Below the pieces are notes generated by a model. That model had not been told where the DNA came from and searched no databases. It was given only the letters and a program-made list of their open reading frames with translations. Positions 1 to 12,070 of a DNA stretch of 64,000 nt are shown piece after piece. Both the position numbers and the translations under genes were made by a program. The stretch's first letter is position 1. Each line of letters starts with the position of its first letter. Source of the stretch: Luzula sylvatica (taxonomy: Eukaryota; Streptophyta; Magnoliopsida; Poales; Juncaceae); assembly GCA_946800325.1 (NCBI GenBank), contig OX326960.1, forward strand, positions 51,517,355 through 51,581,354, read 5' to 3'.

Positions 1-1543
<1,543 letters not shown>

Positions 1544-2399
1544 TGTCATTTTCATTTTCGCAACGGTATCTAATGTATTCTTTTTTCCATTTCATGTTGA
1601 ATTGCTTTTATTTTGCACACTTTTTTCTGGTTGTTTTATGCATGGGCGAATGAAAAATGTAATTGTTCTTAAAAAGCTCAACTATTATATCTGATTTTAC
1701 TAAAAATGGGATTATGTTTTGTGTGTGTGTGTATTGTTTTTAAGAATCCTGCTTCTGATTGAATGTCGGGGTTTCATTTCCGCTTCTGTTCTCTCCAAAA
1801 TCCCAAATCATGATTCTTTCTAGACTTTTTTGTGTAATTGTTAGTTCCTAGTACTAGTTGTGATTCGAAGTCATTTATCGAATGTTCCTTATGCCGACTC
1901 CGGCCCTTTATGTGGTAGGGAAGATCGAAGATGAGGTGTTTAATGAATTGCTCAGCTACATGGTGTTAAAGGTACACAAATGGATGTTTTTTATTTACTG
2001 ATATATGAAATAGTTAGATTATAACTTGCATAAAATAATTGTCCACAAAAGACTGCATACTCAGGACATCAATTCTCTTAAAAATATATGCGACGCATTA
2101 TATGGTATCGAATTTTGAGCATTACATCATTATATCACATTACACATCCACATACACTCACGAATTAATTGTCATAGATATTTTTCTCTCATAACCAGGA
2201 ACTCAAACAAATATTTCTTGTCAATGGCTCATCTCCATTACAATGCCCAAACCCTAAATGGGCATTCTCACCCTCTCATCATCAGACTCGGTATGCAGTT
2301 CACGCACATTACAAGATCAAACAATATCCAACACATGTGAGATCCCTCTCACTCTTTTCAAATTTTCCACAAATGCATACCTTGTTTCCTCAATTCCAA
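1544..2399. other. Intergenic, AT-rich, no gene recognised
   Basis: Downstream flank of the HSP70 pseudogene and 3' flank of the kinase on the other strand. A short open stretch at 1891-1972 ends at a GT but matches nothing I know. No RNA gene or clear repeat is seen. Confidence 0.5.
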
Positions 2400-5197
2400 T
2401 CAAAAGTCATCTTCATCACACATTTCAATCTCTGCATCTGAACTTGAGGGTGGATGTCCAGGTGGCGGGTAAAACTCGTCGGAGCAGTCCACAATATCGG
2501 GTTTAGGGTCAGCAAGAAATTGCAGAGCGGTTACCACATCACTGATAATGGGTCTACTTTCCGCTTCTTCTTGGAGGCACATAGCAGAAATAGCCAGTGC
2601 TTGATATAAACCTTTTATCGGAAATGCTCCTTTCAACAATGGATCCGCCATTTCAGCGTACCTGTTCTTGTTCTTGAATAATGGTGCCGCCTATCACATT
2701 TTTGACAAAAAAAAAATTAAATCAGTTTACTCCTACTTGGATATTTGTGATTTTATTTGCAATGTGACTCACCCAGTGAACAAGAATTTGTTCACGAGTT
2801 GGCTTTGTCGTATCCACGGCTCTTCTGCCAGTAATGAGCTCCAGCAGGACGACTCCAAAACTGTACACATCTGACATTTTTGTTAATCTGCCGGATAAAG
2901 CGTACTCAGGTGCGCAATAACCATAAGTTCCCATAACTCGAGTAGTGACGTGGGTTTTCTCGCCCACGGGGCCAAGTTTTGCCAGACCGAAATCAGATAG
3001 TTTTGGGTGGAAACCTTCACCGAGAAGTATATTGGACGCTTTTAGATCTCGGTAAATCACAGGCGGGTTTGCTGCGTCGTGCAAGAATTCGAGTCCTTTT
3101 GCTGCACCGGCTGCGATCTTCATCCTCGTCCCCCAATCCAACGGCCCATAATTTCTAGAATGATCTATATTGATTCATTTTTGTAAAAATATTAAAACCA
3201 AGCAAGAAAGAGAAAAAAGAGGTACAAAGTGTAACAATGTATACCTAAGAGATGATCTTGAAGTGAGCCGAGTTGCATGTATTCGTAAACTAAGATTCGT
3301 TGGCCATTTTCGACGCAGTATCCGAGCAAGTTTACAAGATTTGGGTGATGCAAAAGACTAAGCATCAATACTTCCACAAGGAACTCTCTATTGCCTTGCA
3401 ATCCATGTCTGTCAAGCTGTTTCACACCAATAGTCTGAAAAAAGTAATTCCATATGTAAACTCAAGATTATAACAAAAAATATATAACATATATGTGGAT
3501 CTTTTACTTATTTATTTATTTATTTATACCTCATTTGTGCCTGGAATGTGACCCAGATACACTCTTCCGAATCCTCCTTCGCCGAGTAAATTATCCTGAC
3601 TGAAATTCTTGGTGGCGACTTTGAGTTCGTCAAGCGTGAACACTCGAGAGGGAATATTATCGTTACCAATCCTTAAGATCTCTTGTGCCGCCGCTCTGTG
3701 TTTATAGCTATCTGTATTATGTATACATGCAGGTCATTTCATCATTTTTTACAACGATTTGTTTCAGCAAATTACAAGGATTTTTTTTTTTATTAAGAGG
3801 AATGAATTTACCCGATTGAAATGAAAGACTGCTGACGAGCCTCGCGAGTCCATTTGGCTGTCTATGAGCATTTTGCTCTCTTTTCTCTTTTTTCTCTCTT
3901 TTCTCTCGTTTCTCTCTTTTATCTCCTTTCTCTCTTTTATCCTTTCTCGATTTCCTCCTCCAACATAAAAATCGTTTCTTCTTCTTTCGAGTGTCGTTTA
4001 CTTGTTGTTGTAGCTCCGTCTCTTCTATTATTTTGTTCCATATTAGTTTGGCCATTTTATAGGAAAATTTTCAAAAATATAATCATGTATTTTTAGAGGA
4101 GAAGTTCCGAACCGTATAAATAAGTAGGTTCGCCAAAATTTGGGTGCCGTCTTTTGGATTTCTTGTTCTTTTTAACTCCACATAAATTCCACCTCCACTT
4201 CGCCTTCTTCTTCTCTTTTTGTTGTTGCGCTTGAAATTGTCGTGTTGGTTGCATCTGAGACTGCCTTGGTTGTGCCTGACACGGCCTTGGTTGTTGAAAT
4301 TCCTCTGTTCAATTACAATTTTTGCACAATGTTTTTAGATTAAAATCGCAAAAAAGTAATACTTGCAAAGACGTAGGACTTATGAACGTACTAAGTAAAT
4401 ACTTACCAAGTCTTGAGGTAGCATTATGGGCTGTTTTTTTATTTTTTTTATTTTTCTTAGTTCTCCTTATTCTCCAACATGATCTCTTCCTTTTCTTCAT
4501 TCGTGCCTGATCCGTCTCATTTTGGCAATGCCCTTGTGATTGCTGGATCGCCTCATCTAAATTTGTAATTACGAAAAGCATTATTATTATTTCATAAATC
4601 ACTGACATTAATTACACAAAAGAAAAAAAAAATGAAAATGGTAACAAGTATTATTTGTACCTTTCTTTAGAGGACATGGAGATTTTTTCTTAGTTTTCCT
4701 TATTCTCCAACATGAAGATTTTTTCTTTCGAGAATTAGGATTATTGACGCTCGCGCATTTGTTCTTATCTTTCTTATGTTTTCTCAATCTCCAAAACCTC
4801 TTCTTCTTCTTTGCTGCGGGGCGTTGACACATTTGAGATTGTTGTTGTGGGTCTTTAAAAAAAAGTTAATAATTCGTCGTTAACATAATGAATATATAAT
4901 TTTATTTAAAGACATAACCTAGTTATAACATTCCTCATGGAAAAGAAGAAAAAAACACGTACCATTTTGACAGACGAGATTATTATTGTTAGTTCTTTTT
5001 TTGTTTGCCTTGTCCTTCTTCTTCTTCCTCCAAAACCTCTTTTTCTTCTTCGTCTCCGCTAATGGTGGTACTTGTTGCTGAGGTGGAAACCGCGGTGACG
5101 GTAAATGCCTTTGTTGCGTCTTCTTTGTTGATTTTGTAAGGCAAATACAATCTAGTATTCTTTTCCCTTTGCGTTTCGTGTAACTCAAGAGCCCCAT
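2400..5197 (-). CDS. RLCK-VII (PBL-type) Ser/Thr kinase with expanded polybasic N-terminus
   Basis: Nine exons on the minus strand: 5197-4963, 4852-4661, 4556-4407, 4304-4113, 4024-3812, 3711-3530, 3434-3245, 3164-2773 and 2690-2400, giving 678 residues. Exons 6-9 encode a PBL/PBS1-type receptor-like cytoplasmic kinase. The glycine loop GEGGFGRVY is near residue 371, the lysine VKQLD near 393, the catalytic YRDLK near 489-493 and DFG near 509; the activation segment [18 protein letters not shown] is intact. Such kinases relay signals from membrane receptors in immunity and development. Exons 1-5 (residues 1-327) are unlike any PBL I know. They carry six copies of a lysine-rich motif around tryptophan, such as [14 protein letters not shown], and all of introns 1-5 are in phase 1. 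The start ATG gives MGLLSYTK; Cys18 and Cys20 could be lipidated. The weakest call is the exon 4 donor (G|GTTCGG). A TATA-like box lies about 55 bp upstream. Confidence 0.85.
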
Positions 5198-5250
5198 GAA
5201 TTTTTGTATATCTCACTCTCCAATAACAAAAAGAAGTCTAGAGAACTTCT

Positions 5251-5260
5251 TTTATATTTT
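5251..5260 (-). promoter_or_regulatory. TATA-like box of the kinase gene
   Basis: On the minus strand the sequence reads AAAATATAAA, about 55 bases before the kinase ATG. It is plausible as a core promoter with a very short leader. The surrounding DNA is AT-rich, so chance occurrence is possible. Confidence 0.45.
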
Positions 5261-5814
5261 ATTTTTTACTCTTTTGACGAGTAAATGATTACGAACAAAT
5301 GAAAACTTTTACGGGGTTTCCATTTTCGGTCTTCTTATTGAAAATTTTGAGTAAGAGAAAGATTGAGAGGAACTTAGTTTGCTATATACAGAATCAACAA
5401 ATCAATTTAACAGACTGATTGTTATGATAAAAATACTTTCTAACAATGTTTATTAATTAATGGTTTATTAATGTATTCGATACATATAATTAACATAATT
5501 GTAACTTAGTACTCTTCTTTTAGGTACAAATCAATAAAAATTAGCCACGCCTTAGTTTTCATTGTTCAGTAAAACAGACTGCCTTTGACAGACTGCTTTT
5601 GACTGGTTAATGGATTTGGACTGGACTTATCCAGTATTTCTGAATGGAGAAAATCAATGAGAGAGCACGCCTTTCAAATCCCAGTTTTCAGGGAACTAGA
5701 TTACCTCTAGTAAAACCGGGAAATGAAATCAGAGTTTTGATAAAACCCGGAAATTTTTTTGTGTGAGTTAACTCTTCTCAATGGACTTTTCTTTTTCTCC
5801 TCTTACCTCCTCTA
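5261..5814. other. Shared upstream region between kinase (-) and cardiolipin synthase (+)
   Basis: This divergent intergenic segment must hold both promoters. Two TTGAC cores (5585-5589 and 5599-5603) lie within a short repeated GACTGC(C/T)TTTGAC pattern. They resemble WRKY-binding W-boxes, which would suit a defence kinase, but the motif is short. Nothing else is recognised. Confidence 0.4.
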
Positions 5815-7264
5815 ATGGCGTTCTCCAAAACCCTAAAAACCCTAGTCCGCAGAAAATCCTACTCAGAATCTAGATCCATTTCTTTGTATTTTCATACGTC
5901 AAACCCTAACTTTCCTTTCTTCCCATTGCCTTCTCCGTCACCTCGGATCGAGCCTCCCTTTTCGTCTTCTCCGCCATGGAAGTTTTTTCAGTGCAAAACC
6001 CCATTCTATTTTCGTCGAGAAGGCGTCAAATTTCCAAAGAATTTGTTAAAATCTAGACGCTTGCCTATTTATTTCGATTTTGTGACTGATCGGAGAAATG
6101 GCGAGGATCTAATTGAACGAAAAGGCAAAGAATCGATGAATTTGGGGGTAATTGCGGCGAATGAAAAGTTTTTGAATTTGCCCAATTTGGTCTCGATTAG
6201 TCGAATGGTCTCGGGCCCTGTAATTGGATGGTAAGCTTAATTTAATTCATATCATATTTGATTATACAACTGTTTTTTTTTAAATTTGCGAATTAAACTC
6301 GATTAATTCAGGATGGTTATGAATGAATGGTACGTACCGGCTTTTGGTGCATTAATCGTCTCAGGAGCAACCGATTGGGTATTAATCAAATCATAGTTTT
6401 CATGATTATATCTTAACATTTTTATTTACTAATTTTTGTTTCATTTATATTATAATAGCTAGATGGATTTCTTGCGAGAAAAATGGGAATTGATTCGGTA
6501 ATTGGATCTTACCTCGATCCCCTTGCCGACAAGGTATCTTATTATTATTTTTCATTTCATTATCATTATTTGAAAATAAAACATTTTTTAATATCTTTAT
6601 ATATTTTTTGCACAGGTTTTAATTGGTTGTGTTGCGATCTCAATGGTTAAAATGGACCTTCTTCACCGTGAGTCTTTTTATCATTTTAAGGGTTTATTTA
6701 TAATAATCAAAGAATTTAGTTTTTTTCTTTTTGAATTCTTTTTAAATTTAAGCTGGCCTCGTTGGGCTGGTAATATTCAGAGATATCGGTCTAGTTGGCG
6801 GTGCAATATACAAACGCGCTACAATGATGAATTGGCAGGTATTTTAAATAAAAAAATGTTTAATATTATTAAGCTAATAAAATATTATATTTGGAAAAAA
6901 TATATTTAGTTGAATAATTGGCACGATTTCTTCAATCTCGACGGACCAAATCGTGAGAAAGTAGAGCCATTATTTATTAGCAAAGTAAATACGGTGCTTC
7001 AATTATTATTAGTCGGTTCGGCTCTTCTTCAACCCGATTATGGAACCGAAGTGACTCAACATTATATTACAAACTTGAGGTAAATAAATATCTTTTATAT
7101 TTCGTGCATTTTGCATCCTTGCCCTTGAAAGAATTTTATTGGTAATTAATTTGTTTCGGTGTTGTAGTTTGTTGGTTGCGTCTACAACGGTTGGATCCTC
7201 GGTTGGTTATGGAATACAACATTTTCGAAATAAACCTAGTGTAAATATGTGGCGCTCCAGATAA
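5815..7264 (+). CDS. CLS: Cardiolipin synthase (CMP-forming), mitochondrial
   Basis: Seven exons (5815-6230, 6312-6378, 6459-6533, 6616-6667, 6753-6838, 6910-7079, 7168-7264) join in frame to 320 residues. The enzyme condenses CDP-diacylglycerol with phosphatidylglycerol to make cardiolipin in the mitochondrial inner membrane. The CDP-alcohol phosphotransferase signature is complete across exons 2-3: D-W-L-DG-FLAR, then G, then D-P-L-A-D (residues about 160-186). The first ~110 residues are rich in Ser, Arg and Phe with few acidic residues, fitting a mitochondrial presequence. Hydrophobic stretches follow in [15 protein letters not shown] and the C-terminal [15 protein letters not shown]. All introns are GT-AG and every exon keeps the frame. 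Plastid phosphatidylglycerophosphate synthase shares the signature, but the C-terminal half fits plant CLS better. Confidence 0.9.
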
Positions 7265-7775
7265 AAAGGTTTCATTGCTTTTAGTTTTCAGAACTTAGAT
7301 TTATTTATTTCTTTTTTATTTCTTTTTGTAGAAGTTACAAGATCTTGACAATGTGGATGAAAAATAAAGGGTTGGGGTTAATTTGAAATAAATCATATAT
7401 CCATTAAGTCATGGGTAAAATGAATTATGTTTTATAATCATGTAAATGTTATAATCAAGACCCGAACTACGTCAATACCGCGAGTTATTGCTTGCATAGA
7501 TTGATCAAAAGAAGTTTCTGAAATAATTTGTTTACTGATTTATGGAACCAAAATTTTATAAATGGGGAAAAAAGACCTCATGTTACGCAGATTAGAACGA
7601 TTACTAAACAGGCAAGCACATAAAAACATGAGAATATTTATTTTAGAAGACTCGAAAATCTCAAACACCTATTGTGCCAAACAAAACTAGCACAAACAAA
7701 CACACTCATTCGTAACTACTACAATTTATTCGGCTAAAGAAAATCCAGACGAAAAATGAAATCACGAAATATATA
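7265..7775. other. Convergent 3' gap between CLS and PPO
   Basis: The two genes end towards each other across about 510 bases of AT-rich DNA that must carry both 3' UTRs. No additional gene or repeat is seen. Confidence 0.5.
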
Positions 7776-10319
7776 TCACTCGATATATTCAATCCTGACT
7801 CCACCAATCTTCACCTTCCCCTGCCCGGCTTCCGGCACGAGGGTAACCATGATGCTATCATCGCCTTCCGCACCAATATCATCCAAAAGCTCGGTTAGAC
7901 CGAGTTGAAGCTTCGTCTTTATCGCCTTCTCCATCTTGTCGTGCTTGTGTTTATGCGGCACATTTACAAAACTACCCGCGAGCTCTCGTCCACCAGGCCC
8001 AACTTTCGTATGTTCTTCTGCATTAATGTACACGTCAAATTTCGCCCCAACATCACGATCCACCTCAATTCCAGACACAACCAATATTTCTTCCTTCTCG
8101 TATTTCTCCTTCTTGCTTCTCGACTTCTTCGGCCTCTTCACGGTCACACTCACCGCCTTGTCGAGTACGAAGGGGAATTTGGTTGCCACGGGTGTCCCAG
8201 CTGCCTTGGCCGGCGGGGCAAACAAATCATTTGCCTTTTGTTTGAACGTAACAGTCGGTTTCGTCTGAGTCCACGCAACATTCACATCTTGATACTTATA
8301 ACGTAACTTAGTCGTGTCGAGCACATCGCTCACTTTAATCCTAACAAGTTTGGAATTCTCGTCGTAGAAGAGGAAGGATGCCCCTAGCCAGTCAGGATCG
8401 GTGAGATCAGTGCGTTTACCACCTAGCGATTTCCAAACCGACCACATACGATCTACATTGGCGTGGTGACCATAGAATATTGGATCGCGGCCTGCAGAGT
8501 AAAAGTTACCCATATCCTCGCCATCTGGCTGGTTCGGATCGCCTGACCAGATATGGACTGGGCCGTGCGGTACGTTTTCGAGCTGGCCACCACCTGGATT
8601 GGGTTCATCTCCTGCTCGGAACGGACTGCCAAAGAACAAGGAGGGCGTCGGACTATTCGAGACCATCTACAATTATAGTTGTCGTGTTGTTGTTTGTTAA
8701 ATAATTAAATTAACGTAACGATCGATAAATTGTATAACAGATAATTCAGACCTGACGATACATGATCTTGAGATTATGATCGATCATTTGTTTCTCGGTC
8801 GACACATGATCTCGACCACCGCTATAATCCAAATCTATCATCTTTCCGGCCATATGTCCTGCATTTCTCTTTGAATCATACAAAGGTGACGACTTATTCG
8901 TATAAAGCGCAGGCACCTTCATGCCGTCTGCCGCATCCCAGTTCCAAAACGGTATCGCGAAAGTTGGATCGTTGATCAAACTCCCCAATATTCTCTCGAA
9001 GAAGTACAAGTAGCACCTGTGAAATGGCAAGAAGAGCCATGAATTGTGTACTTGTAGCTCCACATTTGGAAACCCGTCTTGGTCGTAACCACTGTCGCAA
9101 TAAGCGCAATGAATGTTGGCTTGTTGCGTGAAACTCCTCGGATCTGAATCAGGCAATGCCTAAAAATAAAATATAAAAACTCGATAAGTAGTTTAGAGAT
9201 ATAATAAAAACAACCACTGAAACGTTGCAAAGAAACTACGAATGCTACGCTCGGAAGGCTCAACACGGCAGAAACGTTGCAAAGAAAAGGATGGCCGCAC
9301 AATGATCTCTGCTCTCTTTGTGGCCTTACCCTTGAAACGAACCACCACTTGTTCCTAAATTGCCCCTATACGATCTCCATTTGGAATATCGTGGAATCAA
9401 CTACGAATGCGCCTTGCGCTCTCGAACCCAAGGACTCATTCATGGAAACCTGGAGTTTCAACCGAGCTCGCCTTGATAGCCCACTGCAGCTAAGTTGGGG
9501 CCTTTTATGGGCTTCCGTCAACTGGCAAGTATGAAAGGAACGAAACCGGCGGATCTTCCAAACCATCACACGCCCAGCTCAACTTACGGCCAGGGTGGTA
9601 GAGGAAGTTCTAACTTGGAGGAAAGTGTTACCGACGTTTTCTTATTAGGATGGTTTGTTTAGGTTTAAAGAGATGCTTCTTATTATCCTCAGCTCTATTA
9701 TGTAAATATTTTTTCTTTTATTAATGAGAAAAAGGATACCATTCGGTACCCTAATTCAAAAAAAAAAAAAAAAAAAAAAAAAGATTACTCAAAATTTCCT
9801 AACTTTTGTTAGATTTCACTGATATATTAAAGATTCGAAGCATACCTTCATGAGTTGGATTGCTTTGTTGTACTTGGCAATGTAGTCCAATGAGGCCAAA
9901 TGTGCAGCGGGTCGGGTTCTAAGTGGAGTTGACGGATTGGGAAAAGTGAAACTAATAGGGTCCGATGCAGAGCTTGGAGGGCAACAATTAGTTTGAACGG
10001 CGCCAGGTGGCAGATCAGCGGGTCCGCAGGACTTGACATTAGGAGTAGCAATGGGGCTTGCAACGGCATTCTGAGTCGGTCCTAGAGCTGACGTGGCACC
10101 ATATATGCTGGCAACACCAATGAGCACATCGCGACGGTTCAACGACTCGGACTCGGGTTGTTGGTTCTTCGCAGTGCATGAGATTTGTTGTGTTTGATTT
10201 GGTTTACGGCGAGAAACTGAAATTTGTGTTGGTTTAGCATAGAAGGGGCATGTAGAGGATGTGTGATCTGAAAATGAGATGGAAGGAGGTTTCAAGATTA
10301 GTCGAGAAAGAGACGCCAT
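7776..10319 (-). CDS. PPO: Polyphenol oxidase (catechol oxidase), plastid lumen
   Basis: Three exons on the minus strand (10319-9846, 9159-8752, 8666-7776), all joined in phase 0, give 590 residues, the usual PPO length. The enzyme oxidises o-diphenols to quinones with a coupled binuclear copper centre, causing browning and wound defence. All six copper histidines are present: CuA at about H175 (HCAYC), H196 (VHNSW) and H205 (PFHR), and CuB at about H328 and H332 (PHGPVH) and H362 (FYGHH). C179 is placed for the thioether to H196. A Ser-rich plastid transit region is followed by a twin-arginine thylakoid signal (LNRRDVLIG, then an Ala-rich stretch). The C-terminal half holds the DWL and KFDVYIN regions that shield the active site. 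Intron 1 (9845-9160) carries an antisense LINE fragment. Some dicot PPO genes lack introns; this one has two. Confidence 0.93.
9270..9782 (+). mobile_element. 5'-truncated L1-type LINE fragment in PPO intron 1
   Basis: Reading on the plus strand, the translation starting near 9277 contains C-S-L-C-G-L-x-L-E-T-N-H-H-L-F-L-x-C-P, then W. This is the zinc-binding C-terminal domain (zf-RVT) found at the end of plant LINE reverse transcriptases. It continues to about 9655 with a stop at 9532. A 3' UTR and a run of about 27 adenines (9756-9782) follow. The copy is heavily 5'-truncated and antisense to PPO. A 17-bp direct repeat, GAAACGTTGCAAAGAAA, occurs at about 9220 and 9271 near the 5' end. I could not find a clean target-site duplication. 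Confidence 0.8.
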
Positions 10320-10369
10320 GAATACTCACTTTGAGCTTTGAGTGTGATGTTTTCGTCGAGCCAGTGTAA

Positions 10370-10380
10370 GGTATTTATGG
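10370..10380 (-). promoter_or_regulatory. TATA box of PPO
   Basis: On the minus strand the sequence is CCATAAATACC, about 51-61 bases before the PPO start codon. Position and sequence suit a plant TATA box. Confidence 0.55.
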
Positions 10381-10469
10381 TGACGATGGGAGACTTCAAT
10401 AGTCCTAATCACGTGCTTAATTAAATGGACTATGAAGCGAAGGGGAGACAAGTCTCTAATTATACATAG

Positions 10470-10748
10470 GGAAATTTTACTCTTCCCCCCAAACCCACTC
10501 CGCACCCACGATATGGGTTGGGGGAAAATTCCCATCCCCAAATTGTACCCAAAAAATTTAATTGATGGTTAATTCAAATTTTAATTAACTACTAATTCAA
10601 AGTTAATTAACGGTTAATTCAATTGTACTATTTATTAACAAAAATTAAAAATTTTAATTGATGATTAATACATTCTTGGATACACAAATTGGGGAGGCGA
10701 ATCAAAACCCCCCCGATCGTGGATGCGGAAGTGGATCCGGGGGGGTTC
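10470..10748. mobile_element. Foldback MITE with C/G-rich terminal repeats
   Basis: Two inverted arms of about 70-75 bases flank an AT-rich core of TTAATT repeats. The left arm reads CCCCCCAAACCCACTCCGCA and runs to CCCCAAATTGTACCC. The right arm is its diverged complement, from ACACAAATTGGGGAGG to GGATCCGGGGGGG. This is typical of a small non-autonomous DNA transposon sitting in the PPO promoter region. Family and target-site duplication were not resolved. Confidence 0.6.
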
Positions 10749-11084
10749 CATATATGCTCCCTTATACATATAGCTTATTCAATACTGATTCCGAGATATT
10801 CGGCTTTGAACACTATTCACTATTCGTGGAGTAATTATTTATTTGTAATTTATCAATACAAAAGAGTCTCTTTGAAATTGGCGCTTCTTCTCTTTCGCTA
10901 GTGGTGTTAGTCACGACGAGATTATGACGTTTCTTCTCTTTCTCTTCCTTTTTGTTCTTCATGACGATTGCATGGACAATCCACTGTAATCGTAAATCTA
11001 GACTGTGTAATTTATTTTGTTTCTCCTCTTCCCTCTTTCACCACTGACCTACCTCTAATCGGTCCTTTTCAATCCGTCTTTCTC

Positions 11085-11545
11085 TTCAATCGATTTCTCT
11101 CTCAATCGATTTCTCCTCTTCTCTGACAATCGATTTCCCTCGCAATCAATTTCTCCCTTTCTCTGGCCAGATTCTGTAGCGAATACTAACAGACACGAAG
11201 AACAAAAAATGAATAACGAATTGGGCAGAACGAACAGAAAGAACATGCCTAACATTTCCCGATTCCCCTGGTTAAGAACAAAAAGAACAAAAAGAACGAA
11301 GAACGAAGAACGAATTCCGTCGCCTAGTTAAGAACAGACGCGAAGAGTTAAGATCAGACGCAAAAAGTTTCCTGGTGAAGAGTTTCCTTGTGAACAGACA
11401 AGAAAATGTGAACAGACACGAAGAGTTTCCTGGTGAACGAACATACACGAAAATGTGAACATACACGAAAATGTGAACTGACGCGAAGAGTTTCTTGGTG
11501 AACAGACGCGAAGAATTTCCTGGTGAACAGACACGAATAGTTTAT
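11085..11545. repeat. Degenerate tandem-repeat tract
   Basis: Two repeat blocks lie side by side. At 11085-11152 the motif CAATCGATTTCTC recurs four times with small changes. At 11280-11545 a unit of roughly 26-32 bases, core GACGCGAAGAGTTTCCTGGTGAACA, recurs about eight times with variants (ACACGAAAATGTGAAC). Open frames across it are repeat artefacts and no protein is supported. Confidence 0.65.
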
Positions 11546-11776
11546 AACGAATTGGCCAAATTCCCTTTCCCAATTCTCCTTTCCTGGTTTTTAAGATCCT
11601 TAATTTTATCAATGAAACCGTCAACTTAGATCACTATTTTTAATACAAACTTGACTTGTAATAGTGATATTGTAGATAGTCTAAGGGCCTTTAAGCAAAA
11701 AAAAAATTATTTGTAATTTAGATCCATATAAGCATTAAAATACTATATCCTTACCTAAATCAAGGAATCATATGCA

Positions 11777-12062
11777 CAGGGGTGGATTCAGGATCCATAT
11801 ATAGGGAGGACCGAATTTTATAGGGTGGGCCGAAATAAAATTAAAAAAAATCAAAATATATGACTTGAGGGTCTTAAACTCAAGACTCACAAACAATAAT
11901 TTTACCACTTGACTATTCTAATATTTGTGAAATACATATAAATTTGACATATTTAATATTTTCCAAATGAACAAAATCATCTTATTTTTTCGCTAATACA
12001 TCGTTCTTGATTTTATAGGAGAGGCCGAACCTTCCGTTCGCCCCCCTCTAGATCCGCCACTC
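11777..12062. mobile_element. hAT-type MITE, 286 bp
   Basis: The left end is CAGGGGTGGATTCAGGATCC and the right end reads inward GAGTGGCGGATCTAGAGGGG, the widespread GTGGCGGATC-type plant hAT terminus. Flanking 8-base direct repeats are CATATGCA (11769-11776) and CATGTGCA (12063-12070), with one mismatch. The interior is AT-rich and non-coding. Confidence 0.7.
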
Positions 12063-12070
12063 CATGTGCA

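Noticed and set aside
1891..1975. Possible extra exon (MPTPALYVVGKIEDE) after the HSP70 pseudogene
   Set aside because: It is short, matches no family I know, and has no clear partner exon, though it ends at a GT.
7905..8306. Plus-strand open frames antisense to PPO exon 3
   Set aside because: They are shadows of the GC-richer PPO coding frame, with no homology or splice support.
9816..10319. Possible separate short plastid protein formed by the first PPO exon
   Set aside because: The exon ends in a good donor at AIQLMK, and the next exon starts with ALPDSDPRSF, exactly the continuous PPO sequence.
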